From Symsagittifera roscoffensis (taxonomy: Eukaryota; Xenacoelomorpha; Acoela; Convolutidae): a stretch of DNA of 64,000 nucleotides. The DNA lies in contig NC_087064.1 of the NCBI RefSeq assembly GCF_963678635.1, positions 83,385,847-83,449,846 on the forward strand, written 5' to 3'. The stretch's first letter is position 1; each line of letters starts with the position of its first letter. Both the position numbers and the translations under genes were made by a program. Shown in pieces: positions 12,301-22,654 of this stretch. The notes beneath the pieces were generated by a model. It searched no databases. It was not told the origin of the DNA and saw nothing but the letters and a program-made list of their open reading frames with translations.

Positions 12301-15300
12301 ACGGGCTCTTTTTCCTTTTCCCACCTGCAAAGTTTTACTGGTAAAAATTATTTTCACTTTGTTCGATTGTTATGAAAATTGACATACCGATTAACTAGTT
12401 TATGACAAACATATTCGGTTTTCATAATTAACCTTGTAAAACCACCCGTTACACCATGAAACTCATGTTCGTGTGAGGTGGGAGGAAAAAGAGTCAAGGT
12501 GAGTTAATATATAGACTATTCGACTCAAATTTGCGGTATAATCGTTGATTTTACGAAGTTGTATAGGAGGAAAAAAGTGTTTGTTATTTACTAATTGACG
12601 CAAATGCCAATTTCTCTCACCACTGACCACACAACCAAAGTTGGAACTATGAAATTTTCTAAAGCACAAAAATCTGCAAAAAAAATTTTTTCCCTTGGCA
12701 GATTTTCGCAACAGTCTATGGTAAAAAAACACCACCTATTTCCTCAAGAGTTAAAAATTTCATTGAAGTAGAATTTCAGTCCAGTCTTTACGAATTTATT
12801 TGGTAAAAGATAACAACAGAGGAGGAAAAAAATTGTTTTAAGCACGTGATGGCAAAAAAAACTGATTGCAAAACGGGCTCTTTTTCCTTTTCCCACCTGC
12901 AAAGTTTTACTAGTAAAAATTATTTTCACTTTGTTCGATTGTTATGAAAATTGACATACCGACTAACTAGTTTATGACAAACATATTCGGTTTTCATAAT
13001 TAACCTTGTAAAACCACCCGTTACACCATGAAACTCATGTTCGTGTGAGGTGGGAGGAAAAAGAGCCAAGGTGAGTTAATATATAGACTATTCGACTCAA
13101 ATTTGCGGTATAATCGTTGATTTTACGAAGTTGTATAGGAGGAAAAAAGTGTTTGTAATTTACTAATTAACGCAAATGCCAATTTATCTCACCACTGACC
13201 ACACAACCAAAGTTGAAACTATAAAATTTGCTAAAGCACAAAAATCTGCAAAAAAATTTTTTTCCCTTGGCAGATTTTCGCAACAGTCTATGGTAAAAAC
13301 ACCACCTATTTCCTCAAGAGTTAAAAATTTCATTGAAGTAGAATTTCAGTCCAGTTTTTACGAATTTATTTGGTAAAAGATAACAACAGAGGAGGAAAAA
13401 AATCGTTTTAAGCTCGTGATGGCAAAAAAAACTGATTGAAAAACGGGCTCTTTTTCCTTTTCCCCCCACCTGCAAAGTTTTACTAGTAAAAATTATTTTC
13501 ACTTTGTTCGATTGTTATGAAAATTGACATACCGACTAACTAGTTTATGACAAACAAATTCGGTTTTCATAATTAACCTTGTAAAACCACCCGTTACACC
13601 ATGAAACTCATGTTCGTGTGAGGTGGGAGGAAAAAGAGCCAAGGTGAGTTAATATATAGACTATTCGACTCAAATTTGCGGTATAATCGTTGATTTTACG
13701 AAGTTGTATAGGAGGAAAAAAGTGTTTGTAAATTACTAATTAACGCAAATGCCAATTTCTCTCACCACTGACCACACAACCAAAGTTGAAACTACGAAAT
13801 TTTCTTAAGCACAAAAATCTGCAAAAAATTTTTTTTCCATTGGCAGATTTTCGCAACAGTCTATGGTAAAAAATACCACCTATTTCCTCAATAGAGTTTA
13901 AAATTTCATTGAAGTAGAATTTCAGTCCAGTCTTTACGAATTTATTTGGTAAAAGATAACAACAGAGGAGGAAAAAAATCGTTTTAAGCTCGTGATGGCA
14001 AAAAAAACTGATTGCAAAACGGGCTCTTTTTCCTTTTCCCACCTGCAAAGTTTTACTAGTAAAAATTATTTTCACTTTGTTCGATTGTTATGAAAATTGA
14101 CATACCGACTAACTAGTTTATGACAAACATATTCGGTTTTCATAATTAACCTTGTAAAAACACCCGTTACACCATGAAACTCATGTTCGTGTGAGGTGGG
14201 AGGAAAAAGAGCCAAGGTGAGTTAATATATAGACTATTCGACACAAATTTGCGGTATAATCGTTGATTTTACGAAGTTGTATAGGAGGAAAAAAGTGTTT
14301 GTAATTTACTAATTAACGCAAATGCCAATTTATCTCACCACTGACCACACAACCAAAGTTGAAACTATAAAATTTTCTAAAGCACAAAAATCTGCAAAAA
14401 AAATTTTTTTCCCTTGGCAGATTTTCGCAACAGTCTATGGTAAAAAACACCACCTATTTCCTCAAGAGTTAAAAATTTCATTGAAGTAGAATTTCAGTCC
14501 AGTTTTTACGAATTTATTTGGTAAAAGATAACAACAGAGGAGGAAAAAAATCGTTTTAAGCTCGTGATGGCAAAAAAAAACTGATTGAAAAACGGGCTCT
14601 TTTTCCTTTTCCCCCCACCTGCAAAGTTTTACGAGTAAAAATTTTTTTCACTTTGTTCGATTGTTATGAAAATTGACATACCGACTAACTAGTTTATGAC
14701 AAATATATTCGGTTTTCATAATTAACCTTGTAAAACCACCCGTTACACCATGAAACTCATGTTCGTGTGAGGTGGGAGGAAAAAGAGCCAAGGTGAGTTA
14801 ATATATAGACTATTCGACTCAAATTTGCGGTATAATCGTTGATTTTACGAAGTTGTATAGGAGGAAAAAAGTGTTTGTAATTTACTAATTAACGCAAATG
14901 CCAATTTATCTCACCACTGACCACACAACCAAAGTTGAAACTATAAAATTTTCTAAAGCACAAAAATCTGCAAAAAAAATTTTTTCCCTTGGCAGATTTT
15001 CGCAACAGTCTATGGTAAAAAAACACCACCTATTTCCTCAAGAGTTAAAAATTTCATTGAAGTAGAATTTCAGTCCAGTTTTTACGAATTTATTTGGTAA
15101 AAGATAACAACAGAGGAGGAAAAAAATCGTTTTAAGCTCGTGATGGCAAAAAAAACTGATTGAAAAACGGGCTCTTTTTCCTTTTCCCCCCACCTGCAAA
15201 GTTTTACTAGTAAAAATTATTTTCACTTTGTTCGATTGTTATGAAAATTGACATACCGACTAACTAGTTTATGACAAACAAATTCAGTTTTCATAATTAA

Positions 15301-16897
15301 CCTTGTAAAAGCACCCGTTACACCATGAAACTCATGTTCGTGTGAGGTGGGAGGAAAAAGAGCCAAGGTGAGTTAATATATAGACTATTCGACTCAAATT
15401 TGCGGTATAATCGTTGATTTTACGAAGTTGTATAGGAGGAAAAAAGTGTTTGTAAATTACTAATTAACGCAAATGCCAATTTCTCTCACCACTGACCACA
15501 CAACCAAAGTTGAAACTACGAAATTTTCTTAAGCACAAAAATCTGCAAAAAAATTTTTTTCCATTGGCAGATTTTCGCAACAGTCTATGGTAAAAAATAC
15601 CACCTATTTCCTCAATAGAGTTTAAAATTTCATTGAAGTAGAATTTCAGTCCAGTCTTTACGAATTTATTTGGTAAAAGATAACAACAGAGGAGGAAAAA
15701 AATCGTTTTAAGCTCGTGATGGCAAAAAAAACTGATTGCAAAACGGGCTCTTTTTCCTTTTCCCACCTGCAAAGTTTTACTAGTAAAAATTATTTTCACT
15801 TTGTTCGATTGTTATGAAAATTGACATACCGACTAACTAGTTTATGACAAACATATTCGGTTTTCATAATTAACCTTGTAAAACCACCCGTTACACCATG
15901 AAACTCATGTTCGTGTGAGGTGGGAGGAAAAAGAGCCAAGGTGAGTTAATATATAGACTATTCGACACAAATTTGCGGTATAATCGTTGATTTTACGAAG
16001 TTGTATAGGAGGAAAAAAGTGTTTGTAATTTACTAATTGACGCAAATGCCAATTTATCTCACCACTGACCACACAACCAAAGTTGAAACTATAAAATTTT
16101 CTAAAGCACAAAAATCTGCAAAAAAAAATTTTTTCCCTTGGCAGATTTTCGCAACAGTCTATGGTAAAAAACACCACCTATTTCCTCAAGAGTTAAAAAT
16201 TTCATTGAAGTAGAATTTCAGTCCAGTTTTTACGAATTTATTTGGTAAAAGATAACAACAGAGGAGGAAAAAAATCGTTTTAAGCTCGTGATGGCAAAAA
16301 AAACTGATTGAAAAACGGGCTCTTTTTCCTTTTCCCCCCACCTGCAAAGTTTTACTAGTAAAAATTATTTTCACTTTGTTCGATTGTTATGAAAATTGAC
16401 ATACCGACTAACTAGTTTATGACAAACAAATTCGGTTTTCATAATTAACCTTGTAAAACCACCCGTTACACCAAGAAACTCATGTTCGTGTGAGGTGGGA
16501 GGAAAAAGAGCCAAGGTGAGTTAATATATAGACTATTCGACTCAAATTTGCGGTATAATCGTTGATTTTACGAAGTTGTATAGGAGGAAAAAAGTGTTTG
16601 TAAATTACTAATTAACGCAAATGCCAATTTCTCTCACCACTGACCACACAACCAAAGTTGAAACTACGAAATTTTCTTAAGCACAAAAATCTGCAAAAAA
16701 TTTTTTTTCCATTGGCAGATTTTCGCAACAGTCTATGGTAAAAAATACCACCTATTTCCTCAATAGAGTTTAAAATTTCATTGAAGTAGAATTTCAGTCC
16801 AGTCTTTACGAATTTATTTGGTAAAAGATAACAACAGAGGAGGAACAAAATTCGTTTTAAGCTCGTGATGGCAAAAAAAAAAACTGGTTGAAAAACG

Positions 16898-17105
16898 GGC
16901 TCTTTTAGCTTTTTCCCGCACCTGCAAAATTTCACTAGTGAAATTTTGTTCACATCATCCGAATGTTACGAAAATTGGCATGCCAACTATTTAGGACATG
17001 ACATACAAATTTGGTCTTCACAGTTAACCTTGAAAAAACCCCTCGTTACACCATAAAATTGGTGCTTATGTGAGATGGGGGGGGGGGGTTGTAGGAAAAA
17101 GAGCC
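16898..17105 (+). mobile_element. hAT-like MITE with perfect 8-bp target duplication
   Basis: The ends GGCTCTTTTAGC and GGAAAAAGAGCC are inverted. The 8 bases before it (16,890-16,897) and after it (17,106-17,113) are both GAAAAACG, a target-site duplication of the length made by hAT transposases. A run of about 12 G lies near the right end. This copy closes array 1 on its right side, and its left flank is the one found beside every MITE in the array. Confidence 0.9.
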
Positions 17106-17183
17106 GAAAAACGTTCCACCAGTGAACTGAATAATTATCAATTGCGATGTTTCAAGTTGCATTGAGCAACTGTTGCTTTCTTT
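17106..17183 (+). repeat. First copy of a 78-bp flanking duplication
   Basis: This segment, beginning GAAAAACGTT, is nearly identical to 17,415-17,492. The two copies diverge after GTTGCTTTCTTT: this one continues TAGATCAAGTG, the other TTCAGAGTCG. It is the unique sequence next to the MITE at 16,898, so the locus on the right side of array 1 is itself duplicated. Confidence 0.9.
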
Positions 17184-17213
17184 AGATCAAGTGTCTTTTA
17201 TCAAAAAGGTTAG

Positions 17214-17414
17214 GGCTTTTTCCTTTTCCCCCACCTGCAAAGTTTTACTATTAAAAATTATTTTCACTTTGTTCGATTGTTATGAAAACTGACATACGGA
17301 CTAACTAGGTTATGACAAACATATTTGGTCTTCATAGTTAACCTTGTAAAACCCCTCGTTACACCATAAAACTGGTGCTTATGTGAGGTGGGGGGGGGGG
17401 GAGAAAAAAGAGCC
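17214..17414 (+). mobile_element. hAT-like MITE with mismatched flanks (reciprocal hybrid)
   Basis: The element runs from GGCTTTTTCC to AAAAGAGCC and has the same interior as the other copies, with a long G run near the right end. The left flank is AAGGTTAG and the right flank is GAAAAACG. The left flank is one base from AAGGTGAG, the 8-mer that follows every MITE in array 1. The right flank is the 8-mer that precedes each of those MITEs. This is the arrangement expected of the reciprocal product of recombination between two MITE insertions. Confidence 0.85.
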
Positions 17415-17492
17415 GAAAAACGTTACACCAGTGAACTGAATAATTATCAATTGCGATGTTTCAAGTTGCATTGAGCAACTGTTGCTTTCTTT
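17415..17492 (+). repeat. Second copy of the 78-bp flanking duplication
   Basis: It matches 17,106-17,183 with very few changes and leads directly into a strong splice acceptor. It places the MITE-rearranged DNA immediately upstream of the candidate secreted-protein exon. Confidence 0.9.
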
Positions 17493-17496
17493 TCAG
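17478..17496 (+). other. Predicted 3' splice site upstream of the secreted-protein ORF
   Basis: The tract TTGCTTTCTTTTCAG ends at 17,496 and is a near-ideal pyrimidine tract plus AG acceptor. It lies 44 bases before the ATG at 17,541, so the ORF probably sits in an exon with a short 5' untranslated part. It could join a cis exon to the left or be a trans-splicing acceptor; the sequence does not decide between these. Confidence 0.6.
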
Positions 17497-17540
17497 AGTC
17501 GCCCCAATTGTATTAGACGTTAAAGGAAGACAGTTTTATA

Positions 17541-18119
17541 ATGGTTCGTGAAATATCAGCCTGTTTAGTTTTGCTAGTCTGCTTAACCTCGGAGATACTC
17601 ATGGACTCAGACGCAGATAACAGCGATGGCGATAAAGAAGAGGATGATCCATTCGAAAGCTCTGCAGAACCTGATGACATAAAAAAGGCTTTCAGCTGTC
17701 TCCAAAAAGAGAGCTCAAATCCAGATGCAGTCAAAGCATGCACTGATGAACTAATGACGGGTGAAAATATTCTTAAATACAAAGAGGATTCCGATTCTCT
17801 CGAATCGGACGTGGAAAAATGTCTGGTGAAAAAAGGATTGGACAAAAAAGAGGCAAAACAGCTTTCAGATGCAGTTGGAGACATGATGGATGAATATAAA
17901 TTCGAAGATGTGATTGTAGCGCTCTTGGAAGAGGCCGAGGAGAAGAAGTTAGCTGCGACGAGCGACGATTGCGGAGAAAAAGAAAAGCTGCATTTTTCGG
18001 CTACCTTCGTAACACTTCTCCTGTTTTTAAAAATTAGAAAAAGTGAGTGTACGACATACAAGTTCAAAATTCAAGAAAACCGTTCATTGAGCTTTCATAA
18101 GAAAAATAGTTGGACATAA
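17541..18119 (+). CDS. Candidate small acidic secreted protein, family not recognised
   Basis: The open frame codes for 192 residues if unspliced. Residues 1-20 look like a signal peptide: a charged start (MVRE), then the hydrophobic core ACLVLLVCL. Residues 22-47 are very acidic, rich in Asp, Glu and Ser. The body (48-145) is charged and probably helical, with cysteines at 53, 67, 94 and 144 that could form two disulphides in a secreted product. Residues 151-164 are a short hydrophobic stretch followed by a basic tail. An AAAAAGTGAGT at about 18,036-18,046 could be a splice donor that removes the tail and joins the exon-like stretch at 18,582 in phase. The start is the first ATG after a strong acceptor at 17,496. 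I do not recognise the family and assign no function. The long minus-strand frame here is an antisense shadow. Codon use looks protein-like against the AT-rich surroundings. Confidence 0.6.
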   Translation: MVREISACLVLLVCLTSEILMDSDADNSDGDKEEDDPFESSAEPDDIKKAFSCLQKESSNPDAVKACTDELMTGENILKYKEDSDSLESDVEKCLVKKGLDKKEAKQLSDAVGDMMDEYKFEDVIVALLEEAEEKKLAATSDDCGEKEKLHFSATFVTLLLFLKIRKSECTTYKFKIQENRSLSFHKKNSWT

Positions 18120-18308
18120 AAACTTGTTTGTGGAAGCTTTTGAAGCAACGCACTCATGTTATCTTTAGAAAACGCGTAAAAAGTGAGTGGATCGTTTTCA
18201 AATAGCTCTTCAATTGGAGGACCTTCAACTGGAACACTTAATTCAAATACAATTACAAAACTTGGGTAGTTGCTGGTGCTGAATGAAACTACAATTGCTG
18301 ATCATTTT

Positions 18309-18509
18309 GGCTCTTTTTCCTTTTCCCCCCACCTCACACAAGTATCAATTTTATAGTCTAAGGGGTGGTTTTACAAGGTTAATTATGAAGATCAAATATG
18401 TTTGCCATAGTCTAATTAGTCTGCATGTCAATTTTCATGAAAATGGGACAATGTGAACAGTAATTTGATTTATAAAAATTTGCAGGCGGGGGGAAAAGGA
18501 AAAAGAGCC
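18309..18509 (-). mobile_element. hAT-like MITE, 201 bp, perfect 8-bp target duplication
   Basis: The ends GGCTCTTTTTCCTTTTCC and GGAAAAGGAAAAAGAGCC are exact inverted repeats. ATCATTTT occurs directly before (18,301-18,308) and directly after (18,510-18,517). The interior is in the opposite orientation to the array-1 copies. It lies between the secreted-protein ORF and the exon-like stretch at 18,582, so it is probably intronic if those belong to one gene. Confidence 0.95.
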
Positions 18510-18581
18510 ATCATTTTAACTAACGGCTAAGGCACGGTTAAAAATTACTGCTCCCAAATCTGGATGCAATACTTTTTGAAG

Positions 18582-18691
18582 CAGAAGCAGATTATGAAGA
18601 TAAGTTTAAGAGTCGCTTAGAAGAACATGACATAGAAGGAAGCTACTTCAAAAAATGGCTACACCCTGATCGAACAAATAAAGAAATCTAA
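18582..18691 (+). CDS. Possible terminal exon, product unrecognised
   Basis: A protein-like frame runs from about 18,545 to the TAA at 18,689-18,691 and codes for charged, helix-prone sequence that includes DYEDKFKSRLEEHDIEGSYF. A stop lies just upstream of 18,545, so entry must be by splicing. ACTTTTTGAAG ending at 18,581 is a usable though weak acceptor. From there two bases precede the frame, which matches the one-base overhang left by a donor at AAAAA|GTGAGT near 18,041. This would make it the last exon of the gene starting at 17,541. No polyadenylation signal is evident close by. The stretch could equally be a fragment of an unrelated decayed gene. Confidence 0.3.
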
Positions 18692-19100
18692 TTACAGTAT
18701 CATAGAAGGAAAACGCTGCGATATTATAAAACAATTATTTCTGATTTTATATGCATAGTTTTCATGAAAGCATTATAATTTTGTGCTTCAACAATTCCAA
18801 GTCTTAACATATTGTGTTAAATCCTTTCTGGCCACTAAATAATTTTAGGAGTGAGAAAAACGCTAAAAATAACAAATCGACATTGTTTCGCAATTTTACG
18901 GATAGCACAGAATGGCGACAAAAACGTCCAAATGACACATAAAAAAAGTAGAATACAAAAGGAAGATTCAAGAGAATATTGACTGGTGTTTAAAAAATTG
19001 GACTCGTTTCCACCTCCCATCCCCATTTTTTGAAATTCAATGAAAAAAAAAATTTACCCCAGTAATTAAGCAATGAAATTTGTCATGAAGAACAACTAAC

Positions 19101-19302
19101 GGCTTCCCCCCCCCCCTCCACCTGCCAAGTTTTATAATCAAAATAATTGTCCACGTTGTCCGTTTGTCATTAAAATTGACATTCAGACTAATTAGGACAT
19201 GACAAACATATTTGGTCTTCATAATCAACCTTGTAAAACCACTCGTTAGACCATAAAATTGACGCTCGTGTGAGGTGGGGGGGGGGGGGAGGAAAAAGAG
19301 CC
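19101..19302 (+). mobile_element. hAT-like MITE with perfect 8-bp target duplication
   Basis: The body matches the other copies (ACAAACATATTTGGTCTTCA and flanking blocks). CAACTAAC stands on both sides (19,093-19,100 and 19,303-19,310). The left end is eroded to GGCTTCCCCCC, with expanded C and G runs inside both ends. Confidence 0.93.
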
Positions 19303-19327
19303 CAACTAACAGTGAACAAGGCAGAAC

Positions 19328-19757
19328 AACAGTGCCGAAGTACAACTATGTCGAAAAATAATATATTGCTCAACAGTGCCGAAAATTATTTTAAATTCTG
19401 TTTTTACAAATCCCAAATCACTGACATGTAATTCAAGTCGAATGGGCCAAAGCTGAAAATACCTAATTGGCCATTTTGATTGCTCTCGCTTGTTAAACAA
19501 TCGGAAGTTGTCCAGCCCGGTGTCATAAATTTTTCTGAGCAAACAATTAACTCAGCAATTGTCAATTTTTCTTCTCGGTTTTGCTTCAAAAAATAGTATT
19601 CACGCAAAATTGCCAATAAATAATTCACAAACAGAACTCAAAATTTTAAAATATAAACTATTCGGAGTAAAATCATTTTCATTTTCAGCACTATTGTAGT
19701 TCGGCACGGGGGCGTTCAACAGTGCCGAAACTGAAAATGTGTTCAACAGTGCCTGAA
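19328..19757. repeat. Diverged AACAGTGCCGAA-box element
   Basis: AACAGTGCCGAA occurs at 19,328, 19,372 and 19,718, with degenerate copies at about 19,686-19,706 and 19,744. These boxes are the building block of the palindromic element at 27,903-28,189. The intervening DNA is AT-rich and different, so this may be an older or internally replaced relative. The ends are not clear. Confidence 0.5.
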
Positions 19758-20249
19758 AATCCCTTCTAGAAAAAAAAACGGCACAACTTTGATCAAAATC
19801 AAAGCACAAATTAGTAATCGCCACGGGTGGTCTGACAAAATAGTATTTTGACCATGAAAAAACAGTTTGAAAGCAACTTCCGGTTAACTGATACATTAGA
19901 TAACAAAAAAGAAAAGAGGACTTAACAATTTAAGAGGTACCCACACAATTAGTGCATGATTATTGATTATGTCAAACGTAGGCATAAATGATCCTAGCGT
20001 CATTATTAGTGCTCTTGAACTCGAATTAACAATTGACTTAATTATTGAGAACAAAGGAAGGTTCGTTCATGCTGTGTACGCATACTTCAAAAATTCAACC
20101 CTAACAGACACCTCAGCTTCATGCCGTTATTTTTATAAAAATGGCCAAGTGCACACTTTCCATTACAAAGTTACTACTATAAATGAACTCCGATATTGGA
20201 GTGTATTTCAAAATGTTTCATAGATTGAATCGGTTTGCGAAAAGCTTTA

Positions 20250-20790
20250 ACTAATCTAAGCAAGGTATTCAAGCTATGAAACTTTGAAATATTGCAAGTA
20301 ATTTCGTGGACTTGAGGGTTCGCAAAAAAATTGAAGTTTTTCCAAGGAAGCTTTTCAAGCTACGAAACTTTGAATAATTTCAAATTATTTCATAGACTTA
20401 CATGGTTCGCAAAAAAAGTTCAGTTTTTCCAAGCAAGCTTTTCAAGCTATGAAACTTTGAATTATTTCAAGTTATTTCCTAGACTTAATTGTTTCGCAAA
20501 AAAAGTTCAAGTTTTTCTAAGCAAGCTTTTGAAGCAATGAGACGTTGAAATATTTCAATTTATTTCATAGACCGAATCGTTTTGCAAAACTAATTGTTTC
20601 GCGAAAACCTTAAAGTTTTTTGAAGCAAGCTATTCAAGCTACGAAACTTTGAAATAATTCAAGTTATTTCGTGGACCGAGTCGGTTTGCGAAAGTTTTCA
20701 GTTTTTCTCAGCAAGCTTTTCAAGCTATTAAACAACGAAATACTTCTATTTACTTCATAGACCGAATCAGTTTGCAAAAAGTTTCTTTCC
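20250..20790 (+). repeat. Tandem repeat of about 87 bp, six diverged copies
   Basis: The core TTCAAGCTATGAAACTTTGA recurs at roughly 20,268, 20,354, 20,441, 20,528, 20,632 and 20,718, together with GTTCGCAAAAAAAGTT and TTTTTCCAAGCAAGCTT. The spacing is mostly 86-88 bp, with one insertion before the fifth copy. Copies are clearly diverged, so this is an old array. The open frames here are repeat shadows. Confidence 0.8.
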
Positions 20791-21380
20791 TAACATGGAG
20801 GTTGCTGTTTTTAAGTGATTAATTCCAGACTGAAATAAATCTTTAACCGCAAAATTTTGGACAAAACTTAGGCAGGCACTGTCAAGCATTGAGGTTGGAT
20901 CGATTTCATCTTCCTTTGATGTTTGCTCTGAATGGTTCTTAAACTTTTAAATTTGATCTAAGAGTTCTTATGCATTGTGTTCAGTTAAACATTGCGTTCA
21001 CGGCGCATTCCGACATTCATTCAATATATAAGATAGATATCAAATGAAACACTGTAAGCCATTATTTATACACAGGTGAAGCGGAGCCTCATAATGAAAA
21101 ATTAGCATCAAAAAAAAACTTTAGCAAGCAGTAATAAAGCCGAAAACCCTTAAGTAGCAGAAACCCTTCAAATCCAAAAAATTAGAAAAACTTATAAAAA
21201 TTACTAAGTCCCCCTTCACCCTCAAAACTTACGCACGCAAAACTTTTTTGCTCGTCAAACGACGCAATTCACTAAGCTAAAATAATATAAGCTGAAACCT
21301 ATCATGCCGAAAAAAAAAGAAAAAACTCAAAAAAACAGTTTGAAATTACAAAATTATAATGACCCCCCCGTCATTCAAAC
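20791..21380. other. AT-rich intergenic DNA, no gene seen
   Basis: I find no coding stretch. From about 21,060 there is sequence that appears related to the dispersed repeat family at 42.7 and 63.1 kb (a degenerate GGTGAAGCGGAGCCTC and a stretch with CGTCAAACGACGCAATTCAC), too decayed to delimit. Confidence 0.5.
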
Positions 21381-21426
21381 ACGCGCGCACACGCACACGC
21401 ACACACACACACACACACACATACAC
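21381..21426 (+). repeat. CA microsatellite
   Basis: An interrupted GC/CA start passes into uninterrupted CACACACA up to about 21,420 and ends ATACAC. The Cys/Val-rich open frames on the other strand come only from this repeat. Confidence 0.95.
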
Positions 21427-22650
21427 ATTTTTTTTCGCTCGTCGGACGCCGCAGTATGAGGCCAAAAAATCGATATAAATAAGGTCGAAAACGAACAAAG
21501 GGAAAAAAATAATAAAAAAAGAAATTTATACGAAAAGTGAGTTGGTGAAAGCACAACCAACATAAAAGCAAATTTCGAATACGACAGATATTTTAAACGC
21601 TAACATGCACAAACCATCTTTGTACCAGCAAATTTTTTGCTAACTAAGGCTTCCAGGAAATGAGTCAAGTTAGTCATGTGAACAATCTTATTTACGCGGA
21701 AAAATTCGATTTCAATACACTTGCAACCGCAAGTGTAGAAAAAATCAATTCAAATTTCAAACATTTTGAATGTTTGCATGACCAAAATTACGAAAATGAC
21801 TGATATAAACGATCAAAATCCCGTTCATCTGTACCAGGGAACACCGTACTTCGAGACTCTTTTGTACAAAAGAAATGTACAAAAACGTTTGCCAAAATTT
21901 GGGTCTTTTGGGTACTTCGAAAGAGTTCAAAAATTATGATTGGTCCGCCCTAAATGTTCAGACAAACTTTTGAAACTTTTCGAAATCCGCCTGTTACGAG
22001 ATTCCATTTTTTGCTCTGGTTTAAATACAATACGCTAACATGGTCATCAAAATAAGCAAGAGAAAACAAACGAGATAAGCTATGGAATTTTGAGATCGTT
22101 CTCAAACTTCTTTTAAACACCAATTAAGGGATTTGTTCTACTAGCATCACATTACGCGGCTTTACATAAGAATATATTGAAACATCGGTGAACAGATACG
22201 TAGCTCATCTATTAAACATAAGACGTCTAACTTGGAACACTATCGTTTAATCTAAAGTCAAATTTATATTACTGATCCGACCGTTGAAAATGGGGAGGAA
22301 CTTTGTAGTCGGGTGTGTTATAGTTTTTTTGTTTGCACGCAAAATCGGGTACCACAAATAATCATTGGACTGGGTCGAGGGATAGAACTAACTTGAAAAC
22401 TACGAAGGTAATTTGTGTTTTTCTTGAAACGACCGCAACATAGTTCTCTAAGCCGATAAAAATTATTTCACTGAGCGGAAGTCAAGGTCAGCGAAACTAC
22501 AAACTGAAGGAGTAAACCAAACACTAACGGGAGCATTAAAAAAACTCGCACAGCAGTAAACGATTACAAGATGAGACAACTAAGCCGACGAAAGATAAGC
22601 ATACTAATCATTTGCCGACAATTCTAATTGAAACATAATAATTCCCGTTT
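21427..22650. other. AT-rich intergenic DNA, no feature seen
   Basis: No open frame with protein-like composition, no RNA gene and no repeat boundary could be supported here. The stretch just after the microsatellite (TCGTCGGACGCCGCAGTATG) resembles CGTCAAACGACGCAATTCAC at about 21,256, suggesting decayed copies of one family side by side. Confidence 0.4.
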
Positions 22651-22654
22651 CTAA

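Larger units (their letters stand above)
1..16897 (+). repeat. 574-bp satellite array (array 1), about 29.5 units
   Basis: The same sequence recurs at about 574-bp spacing from the first base to 16,897; for example the box starting TTCCTCAAGAGTTTAAAATT recurs at about 130, 704 and 1,277. The window starts inside a unit, so the array extends further left. Each unit is a ~379-bp unique-derived segment (459-837 in the first complete example) plus a ~195-bp MITE (264-458). Units before about 9.05 kb differ by only a few bases. Units after that are more diverged and carry extra variants: CTCAATAGAGTTTAAAA at about 10.45, 11.6, 13.9, 15.6 and 16.76 kb, and short TTTCCCACCTGC versus long TTCCCCCCACCTGC in the MITE end. 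Every unit contains a 60-70 codon minus-strand open frame that I treat as non-coding. Confidence 0.97.

Noticed and set aside
1-16897. CRISPR array
   Set aside because: Unit length (574 bp), lack of unique spacers, AT-rich eukaryotic context and an embedded MITE rule it out. The ~175-bp satellite 2 is likewise not CRISPR.
17513-18067. 184-codon serine-rich minus-strand frame
   Set aside because: It is the antisense shadow of the plus-strand secreted-protein ORF, which has the better start, signal peptide and splice acceptor.
19963-20223. 86-codon plus-strand frame
   Set aside because: Protein-like in parts, but there is no splice or promoter context and no recognisable motif, and it runs into the 87-bp tandem repeat. 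Not enough to call a gene.
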